Assembly (NCBI GenBank): GCA_022496805.1
Contig: CM040100.1
Span: forward strand, 12,739,009-12,803,008
DNA from: Pohlia nutans
Taxonomy: Eukaryota > Streptophyta > Bryopsida > Bryales > Mniaceae
Length of the DNA stretch: 64,000 nt
Reading direction: 5' to 3'
Of this stretch, positions 12,240-22,938 are shown one piece after another. The number at the start of each line of letters is the position of its first letter. Position 1 is the first letter of the stretch. Position numbers and translations under genes: made by a program. The notes under the pieces are model-generated. The model saw only the letters and a list, made by a program, of their open reading frames with translations, had not been told where the DNA came from and ran no database searches.

Positions 12240-13280
12240 TTAGTAATCTATTGGTAATGGTTGGTTATTTTCTATTTTTCTTTTATGTAAAATAGTTGAT
12301 CCGGCATGTTGTATAGCAATGGTATTTATTTCTTTGAATGTGTGTTTAATGGTGGTTTCTGGTAGTTTAAATTTTGTTTCGAGGAGTTTCATTGAGGGAG
12401 TATGCGTTGTACGTCTTGCTCTTGCCGTGATGACTATGAGTGGATCAACTTTCCATCCTAAATTGATGATGTCGTTAATAAATGGTTGGTATTTCTGGTT
12501 TTTGTTTTCAATTGTTTCTTGTGGGAATCTGTCATTACAGTATGTAAATTCAAGAAATTGAATTGTGAGGTTGTCTGATGGGTTTGATGGTGGGTCATTT
12601 TTGTATGGGAGTCCTTTTACGCAAAGAATGTCTGGTTTAAATCTAGCGTTGCAGTGACATCTTTGTTGTTCACATGTGCATGGTAGCAACCATGGGGGTA
12701 CTGTTTTTTCTTGGGGGTTGTTGTTAAATGTTCCTGCATTCATGAGGGTGTAGTATCTAGACTTTTGTGTTGAAAGGATTAATTTTCTTAGTTCCCATAC
12801 TGCTTTGTTTTGTCTTTTGATTCTAATGGCGTGTATATGATGATGGTTGCATTTTAGAAGTACGTGTAGCCATGTGTCTGCATTTGCAGAGTTACAGATA
12901 GAGCATGTGATTGAGGGGAATCTTTCACTACCAAAGAATAGTTGTTTTCTTGCATTACCCATGTATTGACCGGTACGGAGTTTTAATATATTTGTTTTCT
13001 GTGAGTCTGTGATTGTAGGATTGGACCAGAATGTATTGGATAGTTCATTATCGATATTTGGGTTCATAGTCCATTTGCTAATGTTGGGAAATTGGGTTTC
13101 CATTATTTCAAGGTTGTTTTCTTGGTCGTATTTGGTTAGATATGTTTGGAGACATCTGACAGGACCTTTGTCTGGCCGTTTTGTAGGTCCTGGCCATATA
13201 TATTTTTGGAAGTAGAATGGTGTGGTATGTGCAAATTCATATGATTTTGTGGCTACGGAGTAGTTTTTTCTGGCTCCCAT
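12240..13280 (-). pseudogene. LINE C-terminal part: end of RNase H, CCHC finger and PD-(D/E)XK-like endonuclease
   Basis: A 346-codon open stretch (numbering from 13280). Residues 126-144 form a CCHC finger, C-x2-C-x9-H-x4-C, as in the C-termini of many LINEs. Residues 201-210 give a second Cys cluster (CTC...CHC). It is followed by KPDIL (215-219), LEFTYC (243-248), KYQ (263-265) and a downstream segment rich in basic residues. The spacing of Pro-Asp, Glu and Lys fits restriction-like endonuclease domains of site-specific and dual-endonuclease LINEs. The stretch is in frame with the RNase H segment to its right. Confidence 0.7.
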
Positions 13281-13742
13281 TTTTGCAAGTTTATCTGTTT
13301 GTTCGTTGCCTTCAATGTTGATATGTGCTTTGACTTTTTAGAATGTGGTGGGTTGAGTACGGGTTTTTAGCATTTCTACCATGTCTGTTAGTATGGTTTT
13401 GTCCGCGTGGTTGTTATACATGGATGGGTGTTTAATATGTGTGTTTAGATTGTATAGGCAATTGAGGCAATCTGTAAATATATGTGCGGGTTCGTCTGGG
13501 TATCTAGTATTGATTAATCTGAGTGTTTTATGGATAGCCATTAGTTATGCTCGAAAACTTGTTTGTAGGCCTGGCAGTCTTTTTGATATTTGCATGTCAG
13601 CCTTAGTTGAGTTGTATATTCCATAACCGGTTTTTTTTTTTTTTTTTTTCCAGTGTCCATCGGTAGCTTGTACGGGAGGTATGAAGGATCCATCGGTATA
13701 GTAGCTATGTTGTGGTTGGAATTTTAGTGTAGTGTTTGTCAC
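13281..13742 (-). pseudogene. LINE RNase H domain, broken
   Basis: Reads YYTDGSF (first catalytic Asp), then AxLMAIHK where the expected catalytic Glu codon is a TAA stop (13545-13547), then FTDCLN (third acidic residue), then after another stop AHINIEGNEQTDKLAK (last Asp). All pieces are in one frame. A run of 20 T on the plus strand (13631-13650) encodes a poly-lysine insert between the first catalytic Asp and the following GYGIYN strand, so slippage has altered the domain. Confidence 0.75.
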
Positions 13743-13765
13743 AAAGTTTGGTAGGGGTGGTGTGT

Positions 13766-14699
13766 TTAAAGTGGTCGGGTTGATGGAGGGCGGGTATATG
13801 AGTTTGTTCCATTTTTTATTTTTATTGACCGGTGTGTTGTGGGGGGTGAGTGGGGCATTTTGTATATTGTATTGTAGAATTTGTAGGTTTTCAATTGCTG
13901 TTTAATTGTATTTATTTGGTAGGGTGAACCAATGCTGTGATTTTGATGATGAATGCATAGGACGCGCATTGCAAGTGGTTCTGTCTTTGGTTTGTGTAGT
14001 TCTAGGGGGATTGTTGGTTCTTCATATGTGATGGAGTCTGCGGTAAAGTGGGCAATTATATGTGTGTCTGGAAATGGCCCAATATGTGGGGAGAAGTTTT
14101 GGTACCAATTTGTATCCGGTATTACTAATATAGTGATGGTATTTGGGTCGTTTTTGGCTGCTAATCGTGCCCAGTGAATTGCTTGTTGGGCTGTTTCTTC
14201 ATTATGTGGGTGAGCGTAACCTATGCCTTTCCATTTATATTGGAAGGCGGTGCCAAGTGATCCAAAGACTTTATCTCTTGCAAAAGGAGAGTAAAATTCT
14301 GAAATTTGTGTGGAGCATGTTATTGGTGAAGAGAAGTATGAGTGAGAGATGTTTAAGGTGGTGGTAATGGAGTCAAGAATACTAGTAGGTAGAGTATGTT
14401 GTGCTGCTTTTAGTGGGTTTTTTTGGGGGATTTTATGGTTATATCTTTGATAGAGCCATATTACTTCCTTTTCAAATGATTGTGTTTGTGGTACTAGGCC
14501 ATGTGAGCTGTAGATTGCTTTATTATATTGTTGCCATAGCCATTTTAGTCTAGTAGTTGGTATAGTGATAAGGTGTCTGCCGGTATCCTCATATAAGTGG
14601 GTGTGTTCATTATTTATTTGTATGGTATCGTGATTGGAAATAATGTCTTTTTCTGGGTTACATTCTTTTATGTATATGTGTGTGAGTAGGGTAGATGTG
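13766..14699 (-). pseudogene. LINE segment with PCIF1-type methyltransferase-like features
   Basis: About 310 codons are open in one frame between the RT and RNase H parts. The central stretch (about 14345-13981) reads FYSPFARDKVFGSLGTAF, then YAHPHNEE, then AIHWARLAA, then ITILVIPDTNWY. This pattern (FGS-G, an aromatic/Asn-Pro-like motif, then a hydrophobic strand ending in a Pro) resembles the catalytic region of PCIF1-like N6-adenosine methyltransferases, where the motif is NPPF. Here the motif is AHPHN, so catalytic activity is doubtful. The likeness is from memory of family patterns and needs a profile search. Confidence 0.5.
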
Positions 14700-14850
14700 G
14701 GTGGAGGATGAATCTTGCGTCTTGGCTTTGTTCAGGGGTGAAGTGTGTGTTAATAATATTTTTATAATGTTTGTGTTGTAATTTTGTGTAATATTCTGTT
14801 AGTAGTTTAATGTTGTGTGCAATGACTGTTGGGTGGTTGAGGGGGAAGAG

Positions 14851-15420
14851 TTATCTTTGTGGCATCCATTTGTTGTATGTATCGTTGTTCTGAAGTGTCC
14901 ATTGGCACAAGTATGTGTTATATTTTTTTGTTATTTTGTATTTGTCTTTTGAGACATTTGTTTTGTGGTCTAATATTCTGTTAATGGGAAATCTCAGTGG
15001 GTTGTTTTTAATGTTAGGGGGTGGGTTTGGGTGGTAGTGTTGTTGTGGGGCTGTAGGTTGAAGTGGATTATCCGGTGTTTTTGGTAATAGGTCTTGGTTG
15101 TGTGAGATGTATCTTGCTTTAAGCGTTCGGGCGGGTGGGTGTCTTTCGCATGGGTTTGGGCAATTTGGTGTACAACTTGGATAACAGAATAGTTGTTCTG
15201 CTATTTTTAGTGCGCTTTTTTCTAGCTTGGTTGGCGTTTTGTAGTATGTTTTGAAGTATTCTGTTGTCATATGGTTTGTTCCGTTGGGGAGGGTGATGTG
15301 TTTTATTTTGTATATGTTATGTATTAGTAGTTTTTGTAAAAGTTTGAGTGATAGTTCGGGGTTAAGATGTGGTAGTTTAGCTATAGATTGTGTTCGCCAT
15401 TCACGTTCTGATTTTGTCAT
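14851..15420 (-). pseudogene. LINE post-RT segment with Cys cluster
   Basis: A 189-codon open stretch that starts with ATG overlapping the TGA of the preceding reading frame (ATGA at 15417-15420). It contains CYPSCTPNCPNPC, a possible metal-binding cluster, and a Pro/Asn-rich linker. It is the continuation of the LINE protein in another frame. The overlap could be a real stop-restart junction or just a one-base indel. Confidence 0.6.
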
Positions 15421-18400
15421 ATGTAGATGGAAATTTCGTTTGTACTTTTGAGGTGAATTCCTTCAGCTTTTTTTAAGAAAAATAATGTTCGTGTAGTTGG
15501 TGATCTAATGCAGTCATGTTGTTTTATTCTTGGGATTTTTTCCGCACCTCCATATTTAGCTAATATGTGGTGTATGAGTCCTCTATATATTATACCAAGT
15601 CTCCCATGGTCGTTAAGGGCGTTTCTAAGTTGTTCGCCAATGCATTGTAAATATGCGTTTTTTAGTGAAAATGCTTCAAGTCCAAAAAGTTCGTGAGGTA
15701 ATTGGGTTATTACGTTTGCTGTGCATTTTGGTAGTCCACATATTACTTTTTGGATTCCTATAAATTTTTTATCTAATTTTTTAATGGTTGGTAGTGAGTA
15801 TGGGACTGCATAAAAACTGTATGCAATGCATGCTCTAATGACAGTGTCTATCATGCTAATTTTTTGTTTGATTGTGGCAGGGCATTTTGATAGTTGTTTG
15901 CATTGGTCTACTACTTTTTTTGTGGTGATGTGTGTTTGGAGTTTCCATTTTAGTGAGGGTATTAGTTGAATGCCTAAGTATACGTAGGGTTCATTTTGGT
16001 GTAGAACGCGTATTGGTTGGTTTCTATAAGATATGTTATGGTTTTGTATTTGGGTTTTAAAGTTTTCAGGTTTTATTTTGGATTTGTTGGGACAACCAGT
16101 GATGGCACATTTCTGTACACCTAAGTCCATTCCAGCCCATTCACAGTATTTATCCAGTTTGTTTAATTGAGTTTGTAGTGATTGGAGATTATTTGTTATA
16201 GCTGCTAGGTCATTTGCGTATGCTGCAGAGCTAATGGTTAATTTTGATGTGCCAAATGTGTACCTGTTTTTACCTCTTTGTAGTCATCTAAGTAGTGGTT
16301 TGAGGAATATTAGAAATAGATATGGGCTTAGTGTATCTCTTTGAATGGTGCCTCTTTGAATGGGTATTGGTTTTGTTTTGCCGAAGTGTTCGCTGGTAAA
16401 TATGGTGGTGGAGTGTGAATAAATATTACCAATTAGTGTTACCGCATCTGATTGGTATCCAAGGTCTTTCATTGTAGCTAAGAGTCTAGCGTGGTCAAAG
16501 GAGCCGAATGCATTTTTAAAATCTATGTATAGTAGGTATATGTTTTGGTTTGTAAATCTAGCGTCTTCTAGGGCTGCTATGAGTAGTTGTAGTTGTCTGG
16601 ATGTACTTCTTTCTGCTCTAAATCCTTCTTGACTGTCATGTAGTATTTGATATTTTTCACCATATGATGATAGTATTAGTGTTAGAGTGCTAATGAATAA
16701 TTTGTAAATTGTATTTGCAAGTGCTATAGATATGTGGTTTGGTAGTAGTGATGGGTCCCCTTTTTTGTATAAAAATATGGTTAAACTTAGTTTCCATGAT
16801 GCTGGGATTTGTTTTTGTTTGTAGCAATGGGTAAAAAATAGGAATAGTAGTTTATGAAAACTTTTGGGCATATTTTTTAAGCTTGAGTTTGGAATTTTAT
16901 CTAGGTCTGGTGTTTTATTATTGGATAAATGTTTTAAACATAGATCGTATGTTTTTTGGTCAAAGTATTTATGTAATGGGGTTTGAGGGTTTCCTCTTTT
17001 ATCTATTACAAATCCATCTAGATCGTGCCATAGATATTGTCTTACTCCACATGTGCATTTAGTTGGGTTTTCGGGTTGGTAGTAACATGTTGGGACTGTA
17101 GGTCTATTACTAATTGATTGTTGGATGTAAATTTCATTTGCTATGTCTTCTGGGCTGGTTAGTATATTGTTGTTTCTATCCATAATGCAATCTAACAGTG
17201 GTGTTTCTTGGTTCTTGAAGACTTTTTTATTTGTTTTTTTGGGGCTCTTTTCATATAGTTGTCTATATTTTGTGATGGCTTTTTTAACACAGTCTTGGGT
17301 GTATTTTGTGGTAATTTTACGTGCTTGTTTGTTTGCGGTTTTAGCTAGTTTTGCTAAAGTTTTTATCCATTCTTGTTGGTTTATTTTTTGGCTAGGAGGT
17401 GGTGGGATGGTAATGTGGTTATGGTTGTTTAATTCTTCTATTATTGGGTGGTTTTGCCAATTTGGTATGTTTTTTGTTATGTATATTGCTTTTCTAATTA
17501 GATGATAAGTAGATAGATGTTTTTTCCATTTTTTTTTGGAGTTTTCTTGCCTTCTTGGCAGAAACTCACCTTGTTGAGATGTGTGGTGTGTTAGTGAAGG
17601 TAGAGGTGGAGCGCTACAAGTTTCTGGAATTTTTTCTGATATTTGTTGTATTAAGTGGTCTAGTTTTGTACAAGATGTTTGCCATTGATTGTTTGTTAAT
17701 TGTTCATTCATCAAAATTGTAGTGAGTTCATTTATTTGAAGCGAATTTTCTTCAAAAAAGAGTGTTTTGAATTTTTCAATGTTTTCCTGTGGGATGGGGT
17801 TTAGAATCCTTGGTGGTTTGATTCTTGTTGATTGTGTGGGTCGTGCCAATAATGTATTTGGTGGTATTTGTAGTGTTACTGGTGAATGGTCTGAGTTTAG
17901 ATTATGGTCATTGTTTGTGGTTGATGTGTATAGTGCATTGTTAGGGGTTTTAATATAGTGTCCATCGATTAAGCTAGTTTGGCTATAATTTTGACCACCT
18001 TGTCTAGAAAATGGGCTATTTGTTGGGACGTATGTTAGTTGGAGGGTGTCTGTAACTGTACGCCACTCTATGGCTTCTACTTGTGGTGGTGTTATATTAA
18101 ATTCGTTTTGTCGTCCTATAAGGGCTATATCTCTATTAAAGTCTCCACATAGTATGTAGGTGTGGTTTGGGTGTGCCATGATTTGCTGTGTTATTTGTTG
18201 TTGGATTATTGTTATATATTGGGTGTCTTCTAAATGAGAGGGCATATACATGTGAATGATTAGCCAGGGTTGTAGGGGTGCATTTTTTATTTTTATAATT
18301 TGTAGGTATGGTGATATTTCAACAGGGGTAGAGAATTTAGTGATATTACTTGGGTATGCATATTTATTATTTATAAGTGTGAGGAGTCCCCCTCTTGCAG

Positions 18401-19139
18401 GCGTGTATGGCATTCTTTGTTGCATACATCTAGTTAAAGCGTGTGTGTTATTAAAGATTAGTTTATATTTTGGGAATAAATTTTGTATATATTTAGTAAA
18501 TTTTGTTGCCGTTAGTTTAGTTTCTTGTATTGTAATGATTGCGGGATTGTTTGGTGTACTAGTGATTAGATTTTGGAGGCTTGGTAGAGCTGTGTTTAGT
18601 GATGAGGCATTCCATGTAATGATATGTGTATTATGGCTTGTTGTTTGTATTTCTTGAATTTGTGGAAGTGGTAGATGGGGGATTGGAGGGGGATGGGAGT
18701 ACTCTTGTAGAGGTTCATTACACTTTAGAGATTCTTTGAGTAAGTTTTCGGGTAGAAATAGGAATTTGTTTGATATTGTTTGTAAATTTAGTGGTTCATT
18801 ACTCTGTTTAATAAATTCATATAATTGTTTGTGGATGGTATTGGGAGGGTTAATTATATTCTGGTTTGAGTTTGTAAATTGGATGTATGGGTGTGGGTTC
18901 AAGATGTGTCTTTCAGGCGGGTTTTGTAATATTGTCATTTTTTCGAGGAGTATAGTTGTCCAGTTTGGATCGGGTATTTGCACTAACAGATGGTCACAAG
19001 TTTCCAGTGATGGACTGATTGTAATGATGAGTGCGTATAATATCCGCGGTGGTGGATGGTGTTGGTTTTCGTAAATATATTTTGAGAGATGAGGGTAGTC
19101 TGTGGTTGTTTCATGATGTTTTGGGTGTGTGGGGTTTTA
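15417..19139 (-). pseudogene. LINE APE endonuclease and reverse transcriptase
   Basis: Main open part 18983-16284 and, after a TGA at about 16281-16283, 16280-15417 in the same frame; the frame is also open from 18984 up to the stop at 19137-19139. Endonuclease signature: ITWNASS, IQETKL, IHMYMPS, LCGDFNRD and SDHSPVTL. RT signature: LYKKGD, DSQEGFRAERST, YIDFKNAFGSFDH, RGTIQRDTLSPYLF, and the catalytic box as YAND instead of YADD, followed by thumb-like sequence. The D-to-N change in the box, AFG for AFD and IQR for IQG all hit conserved sites, so this copy cannot reverse transcribe. The related fragment at 54354 keeps a Trp codon at the place of the TGA. Confidence 0.88.
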
Positions 19140-19805
19140 ACATGGTGAAAACTGTTTTGCTAATTGTTGGTATTTTGGGTGTAGTTTTATTGTGCATGGT
19201 ATCAAATATAATTTATTTCTTCTTTTAGGTGTGGGTGGGTTTGTTGCAAGTATGTTTGGCATAGGTCCCGGATTAGTTTCAATATCACCACAAAGGAGTA
19301 GTAGTTTTAAAAGTATTGGTGTGAGGTTGCTAATTTTTAAGGTGAGAAGAGGGAGTTTTTGTTTTTTGGTGTTTGGGGAGGGATTTGCAACCTTTTTGTT
19401 GATAATACTATTTGGGTGTATTTTATGTGAGTTTTGGTGGGCTTTTTTTGGTGTGTTTTTATTGTAGTTTAGGGTTATTTTTGTATATTTTCTAATACTT
19501 TTTTGTACGGATTCAGTGTTGTACATTATTTTGTAAGGTAAAAAAGGTGTATGTTTATTAGTTTTGTGGTATGATTTTATTTTATTGGCGAGGCCGGGAG
19601 GCCGAGCCCGTCTTAATTTTAGTAGGGTATTGCTTTTTATGGATTGGTGCTTTTTAGAATATTGTGGTGTTTTATGGTTAGATCTATTGGTACGATGTTC
19701 TCTATGGTGTTTTATATAGGTTGGGATGGGTGTTTTTTGGGGTATTTTGGGGTTTGCAATAGGGTGGTTGCAAGCTACGGTCACCCAAACTTTTTGTCGC
19801 GGCAT
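19137..19805 (-). pseudogene. LINE N-terminal region with 2A-like (StopGo) peptide
   Basis: A 222-codon ORF in the same frame as the endonuclease, separated from it by a single TAA (19137-19139). Residues 173-181 (19289-19263) read GDIETNPGP, a full match to the 2A consensus D-(V/I)-E-x-N-P-G-P, preceded by a leucine-rich helix-like stretch (ILLKLLLLC) as in working 2A peptides. The next residue is Met. Upstream is a basic, Asn/Lys/Thr-rich region without a domain I recognise. The first ~14 codons lie in the neighbouring inverted-repeat element, so the true start is probably farther in (for example the Met at residue 94). Confidence 0.75.
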
Positions 19806-20532
19806 GCAAATTTGTGCACTTACCCAATCTTTGGAAAATCATCAATAAATATTGGAATGGAATTTTGTGACGAAACAAATTGCATTGTTTCTAGAATTCT
19901 AAAGTTAAGATGTCTACTACAATAAAGTTTGCAAATTTTCAATCTTTCTATCCAAATTAAGCATTTCTACTTAGATTTGGTAGCGTGTCGCTTGTCAAAA
20001 GTGCACCTATTTTTTGGGAAATACTAGAAGGGGGTCAAAATTGAACTTCAAAAATTTATAGCAACATACCACAAGTGTGTACAAAGGTACCATATTTTAT
20101 TTTTTTGGGTACTACGCTTATTTATTTTTTAATTAATTGTTTGGTGATGTTTTTGTTTTTTAAGATTTTCGTGCAGTTAAAACTTTTTTTTGGATTTTTT
20201 CTTTTGGAAATGAAATAATGGTTCAATTTCAGAGGTGGGATATGAAATGCATTTTTCATAAAACCTAGCTAAGGATGTTATGTAAAAAAGGCTCTAATTA
20301 CCCCTACTCGGTAAAAAACAGAAAAGGCTATTGAGTAATGCCCAAAGACTTGAAATTAACTTAACAATTGCTAAAGTGAAAGTATTAGCATAAACCCTAT
20401 TTGGGATGGTGAAATTTTTGATCTAATTGAAAGTTGAGAGGTGCGCATTACTACGCTAGTGCACGAGCTACATGGCCTTTAGCTGCACAAGCTGCACTCC
20501 CCACTTGGTAGACCGTAGCTTGCAATCACCTA
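19763..20532. mobile_element. candidate terminal-inverted-repeat element (~770 bp)
   Basis: The left end reads GGTGGTTGCAAGCTACGGTC and the reverse complement of the right end reads GGTGATTGCAAGCTACGGTC, 19 of 20 identical. No long ORF lies inside. No convincing target duplication, partly because the right edge runs into the TA microsatellite and the left into the LINE 5' end. It could be a MITE or a foldback element. Confidence 0.5.
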
Positions 20533-20533
20533 T

Positions 20534-20534
20534 A

Positions 20535-20589
<55 letters not shown>
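20534..20589. repeat. (TA)n microsatellite
   Basis: An almost perfect TA run of about 55 bp. A shorter TA run lies at 20764-20779. Confidence 0.95.
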
Positions 20590-20592
<3 letters not shown>

Positions 20593-22732
20593 TGTGTCTA
20601 GTTTTATTTTTATTTTGAGATTTTTATAGTTATTTAATTGTTTTGAGTTTTTTTATCTTTTCATTATTTTTTTGTGCTTTTAGGGTGTGATTTATAATAT
20701 TTTGTTTTTTAATTTTTTGATTATTTCTCTTTTTTTTTTCTCTTTTTTTATTATAATTTCTAGTATATATATATATATACACTTTTAGTTTTAGAGCTTT
20801 TACCACTGCGTTGTTTGACCAAGCTAGTTTGACGTGTCCATATCTGCTTCGCTAGATGTCCCCGTGTGGACATTTTCAAGGCATTGCATAGTTGTGGCTA
20901 GTTGTCTTTTGAGGAGTGTCATTTGTTTGTTGAGGCTAGTTGAGGATTTTTCTACTGCTGGTTCCGCAATTAGTTTTTGCTCACTCCTCAAGTCTTGTTT
21001 CACGGTCGTCATTTCTTCTCTAATTACTGCTATTTCTTTTGAGAAGTCTTTTTGAGGTTTTTCCTTTAGAAGAATACTCGTTAGAGCTTCTATAGTGTTG
21101 GCAAGGGCAGTGTTCACATCACTAAACCCTAGTCTAGTAAGTTCCGCTGCACTAGGTGCATTGGCACCATCAAGACTCCTAGGATGAGGAATGAATTCTA
21201 CATGTTTACCAAGAAGTTTTGTTGACTTCTTAACAAACTGTTTGTACACCGTCGCGTTGAGGCATTGGATGTTGCAAGATCCAAGGTGTTTGTTGTTCTT
21301 GTCATCAGCTTGAAGAAGAAGTTGACTGCATTCTTGGGCCCCATGTGTTCTCCAATGCTCTTCTTTATTTTTTCGATGCTCTTGACCTTGTTGAGGTTTT
21401 AGGCGATGAGGATGAGGGCGTTCTTCTTTGCTATATCATCTGCCGATGAGCGTGAGCGGTCCGCTAGCTTTCCTTCTAAGATTTCGTTGTTGAAGGTGAT
21501 TTTGTGTTCTCTCATCTTCTTAGCTTGTTCTGGTGAGGATGCTACTACCCATGCAAACGTGTTTTCTTTTTTCTTTTGTATGTTTGTAATTTCAAATTCA
21601 ACCCCCCTTTGGAAGCTTTCCTCCACTATATTCTCATACATCACATACCACTCTTTCATCTCAAGCTGTTTGCAAGTGATTTTGACCGATAGCAGGTTAT
21701 TGAGAGCTAGGGAGTCATATGTTTTGCAAACTTTCCCTCTCATGAGTTTGCCTTCATCACGCTTGAGGATGAATGGGCGAAGCCCTTGGAGAAGCCCTAT
21801 CCCATCAATCTCGGGGGTTTTCAAGTGTAACTTGATAACCCACTCCAATTTGTGCTTTTATGTTAACACATAAGGGCGATGGGTTCTCCAATTTCATCTC
21901 CAAACTCAATGTCCATCTCTTTAAGTCTATAGTTTACTAGTTCCATGATAGTGTCTTTTGGCCACTCAATCTCACCCATTTCAAAATGGATGGTAATTTG
22001 GTAGTCCAAAGAGAAGCCAAACTTGTCCACTTCGACATCTGATTGGATTTGTGTGAGATTAAAGTGTTGAACTTCCTTTAAGTCCTCTCTAGAATTTGGC
22101 CATTCTTCTTGGATGACGAAAGGGAAGCAAGAGGTACAATGTTGACAGTCATATGCTTCTTTTTCGGACATGCCATTCTTTACTAGGACTGAGACTGGTT
22201 TTTTGCTATCCATGGGCAAACCTTTCCCTCTATTGGTCCAATTCATGGCTTGGAATCCAAGCCAAAAGGGAGGGCGTTTCAAAACTGTGTTTGATTTGCC
22301 CTTAGCCTGCTTTTGGCTTGTGGTTCCTTGTGTGACACTACATCAGGAATTTCGGACCCCACTGATTCTGCACTGATTCAGTGCGATTTCTGATATTTCA
22401 AGGGTTCGTACGATTTTCGCACTGATTCCGCATCGTTGCGTCATTCATCGCAACTACACTGATATGACACGATGTTCGTACAAGCGGATATAGTACTGAT
22501 TCGACACGATTGATACATCCATTGAAAACGTATGAATTCAGCACTCTTTATAGTCGTCAAATGTCGTGTTTTAATCGTCTTTAAAACTACACTGATTCAG
22601 TGCGTTTTTCGTGCGACATCATCTTTTCCATATCTAGATTTTCTTTTCTTTTTATATCTAAATTTGATCAAAATAATATTATTAAAAAATATAAAATAAA
22701 ATAAAATAATAGAAAATAGAAAATAATTACTT

Positions 22733-22885
22733 TCCTCGCTACCCACTTCAATTACACGGAAATTGCCCGCACATGCGGTGGGGCCCACCATAGCTTGGGC
22801 TTCCCAAGCTCTATATCGCCAACGGCGGGATTTGAACTCTCAACCTTCCGGTTGCCAATCAAGTTCCCAACCACCAAACCACCTC
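22733..22885 (-). mobile_element. tRNA-derived SINE-like sequence
   Basis: The minus strand has an A-box-like phrase (TGGTTTGGTGGTTGGGAA), then GAGAGTTCAAATCCCG with a perfect B-box (GTTCAAATC), then a non-tRNA body ending in GTGGGTAGCGAGG. The A-to-B spacing fits a tRNA head. It is nested inside the TA-flanked element. Boundaries are approximate. Confidence 0.6.
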
Positions 22886-22938
22886 AAACTCTTCATGCAT
22901 AGAATGGAACTCTTTTGGTAATTATCGAACTTCTTTTT

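Larger units (their letters stand above)
11724..19762 (-). mobile_element. 8-kb non-LTR retrotransposon (LINE), Dualen/RandI-like, defective
   Basis: The minus strand encodes in order: 2A-like peptide, APE endonuclease, reverse transcriptase, a Cys-rich segment, a PCIF1-methyltransferase-like segment, RNase H, a CCHC finger and a C-terminal PD-(D/E)XK-like nuclease. The 3' end is placed at 11724 because both this copy and the deleted copy at 54354-55001 end in GGACCGGAGTT followed by a TATC-type microsatellite. The 5' end is placed at about 19762, where a separate inverted repeat begins. The copy is inactive: in-frame stops at 19137-19139, about 16281-16283, 13545-13547 and about 13338-13340, frame changes near 15420, 14850, 14699 and 13750, and altered RT catalytic residues. 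Dualen elements, described from Chlamydomonas, carry both APE and restriction-like endonucleases plus RNase H; assignment to that clade is inferred from layout, not from a tree. Confidence 0.85.

Noticed and set aside
17143..19074. Plus-strand ORFs of 63-133 codons across the LINE
   Set aside because: They are antisense shadows of the endonuclease and RT coding strand; rich in Leu/Phe/Val from the AT-poor third positions and without domains.
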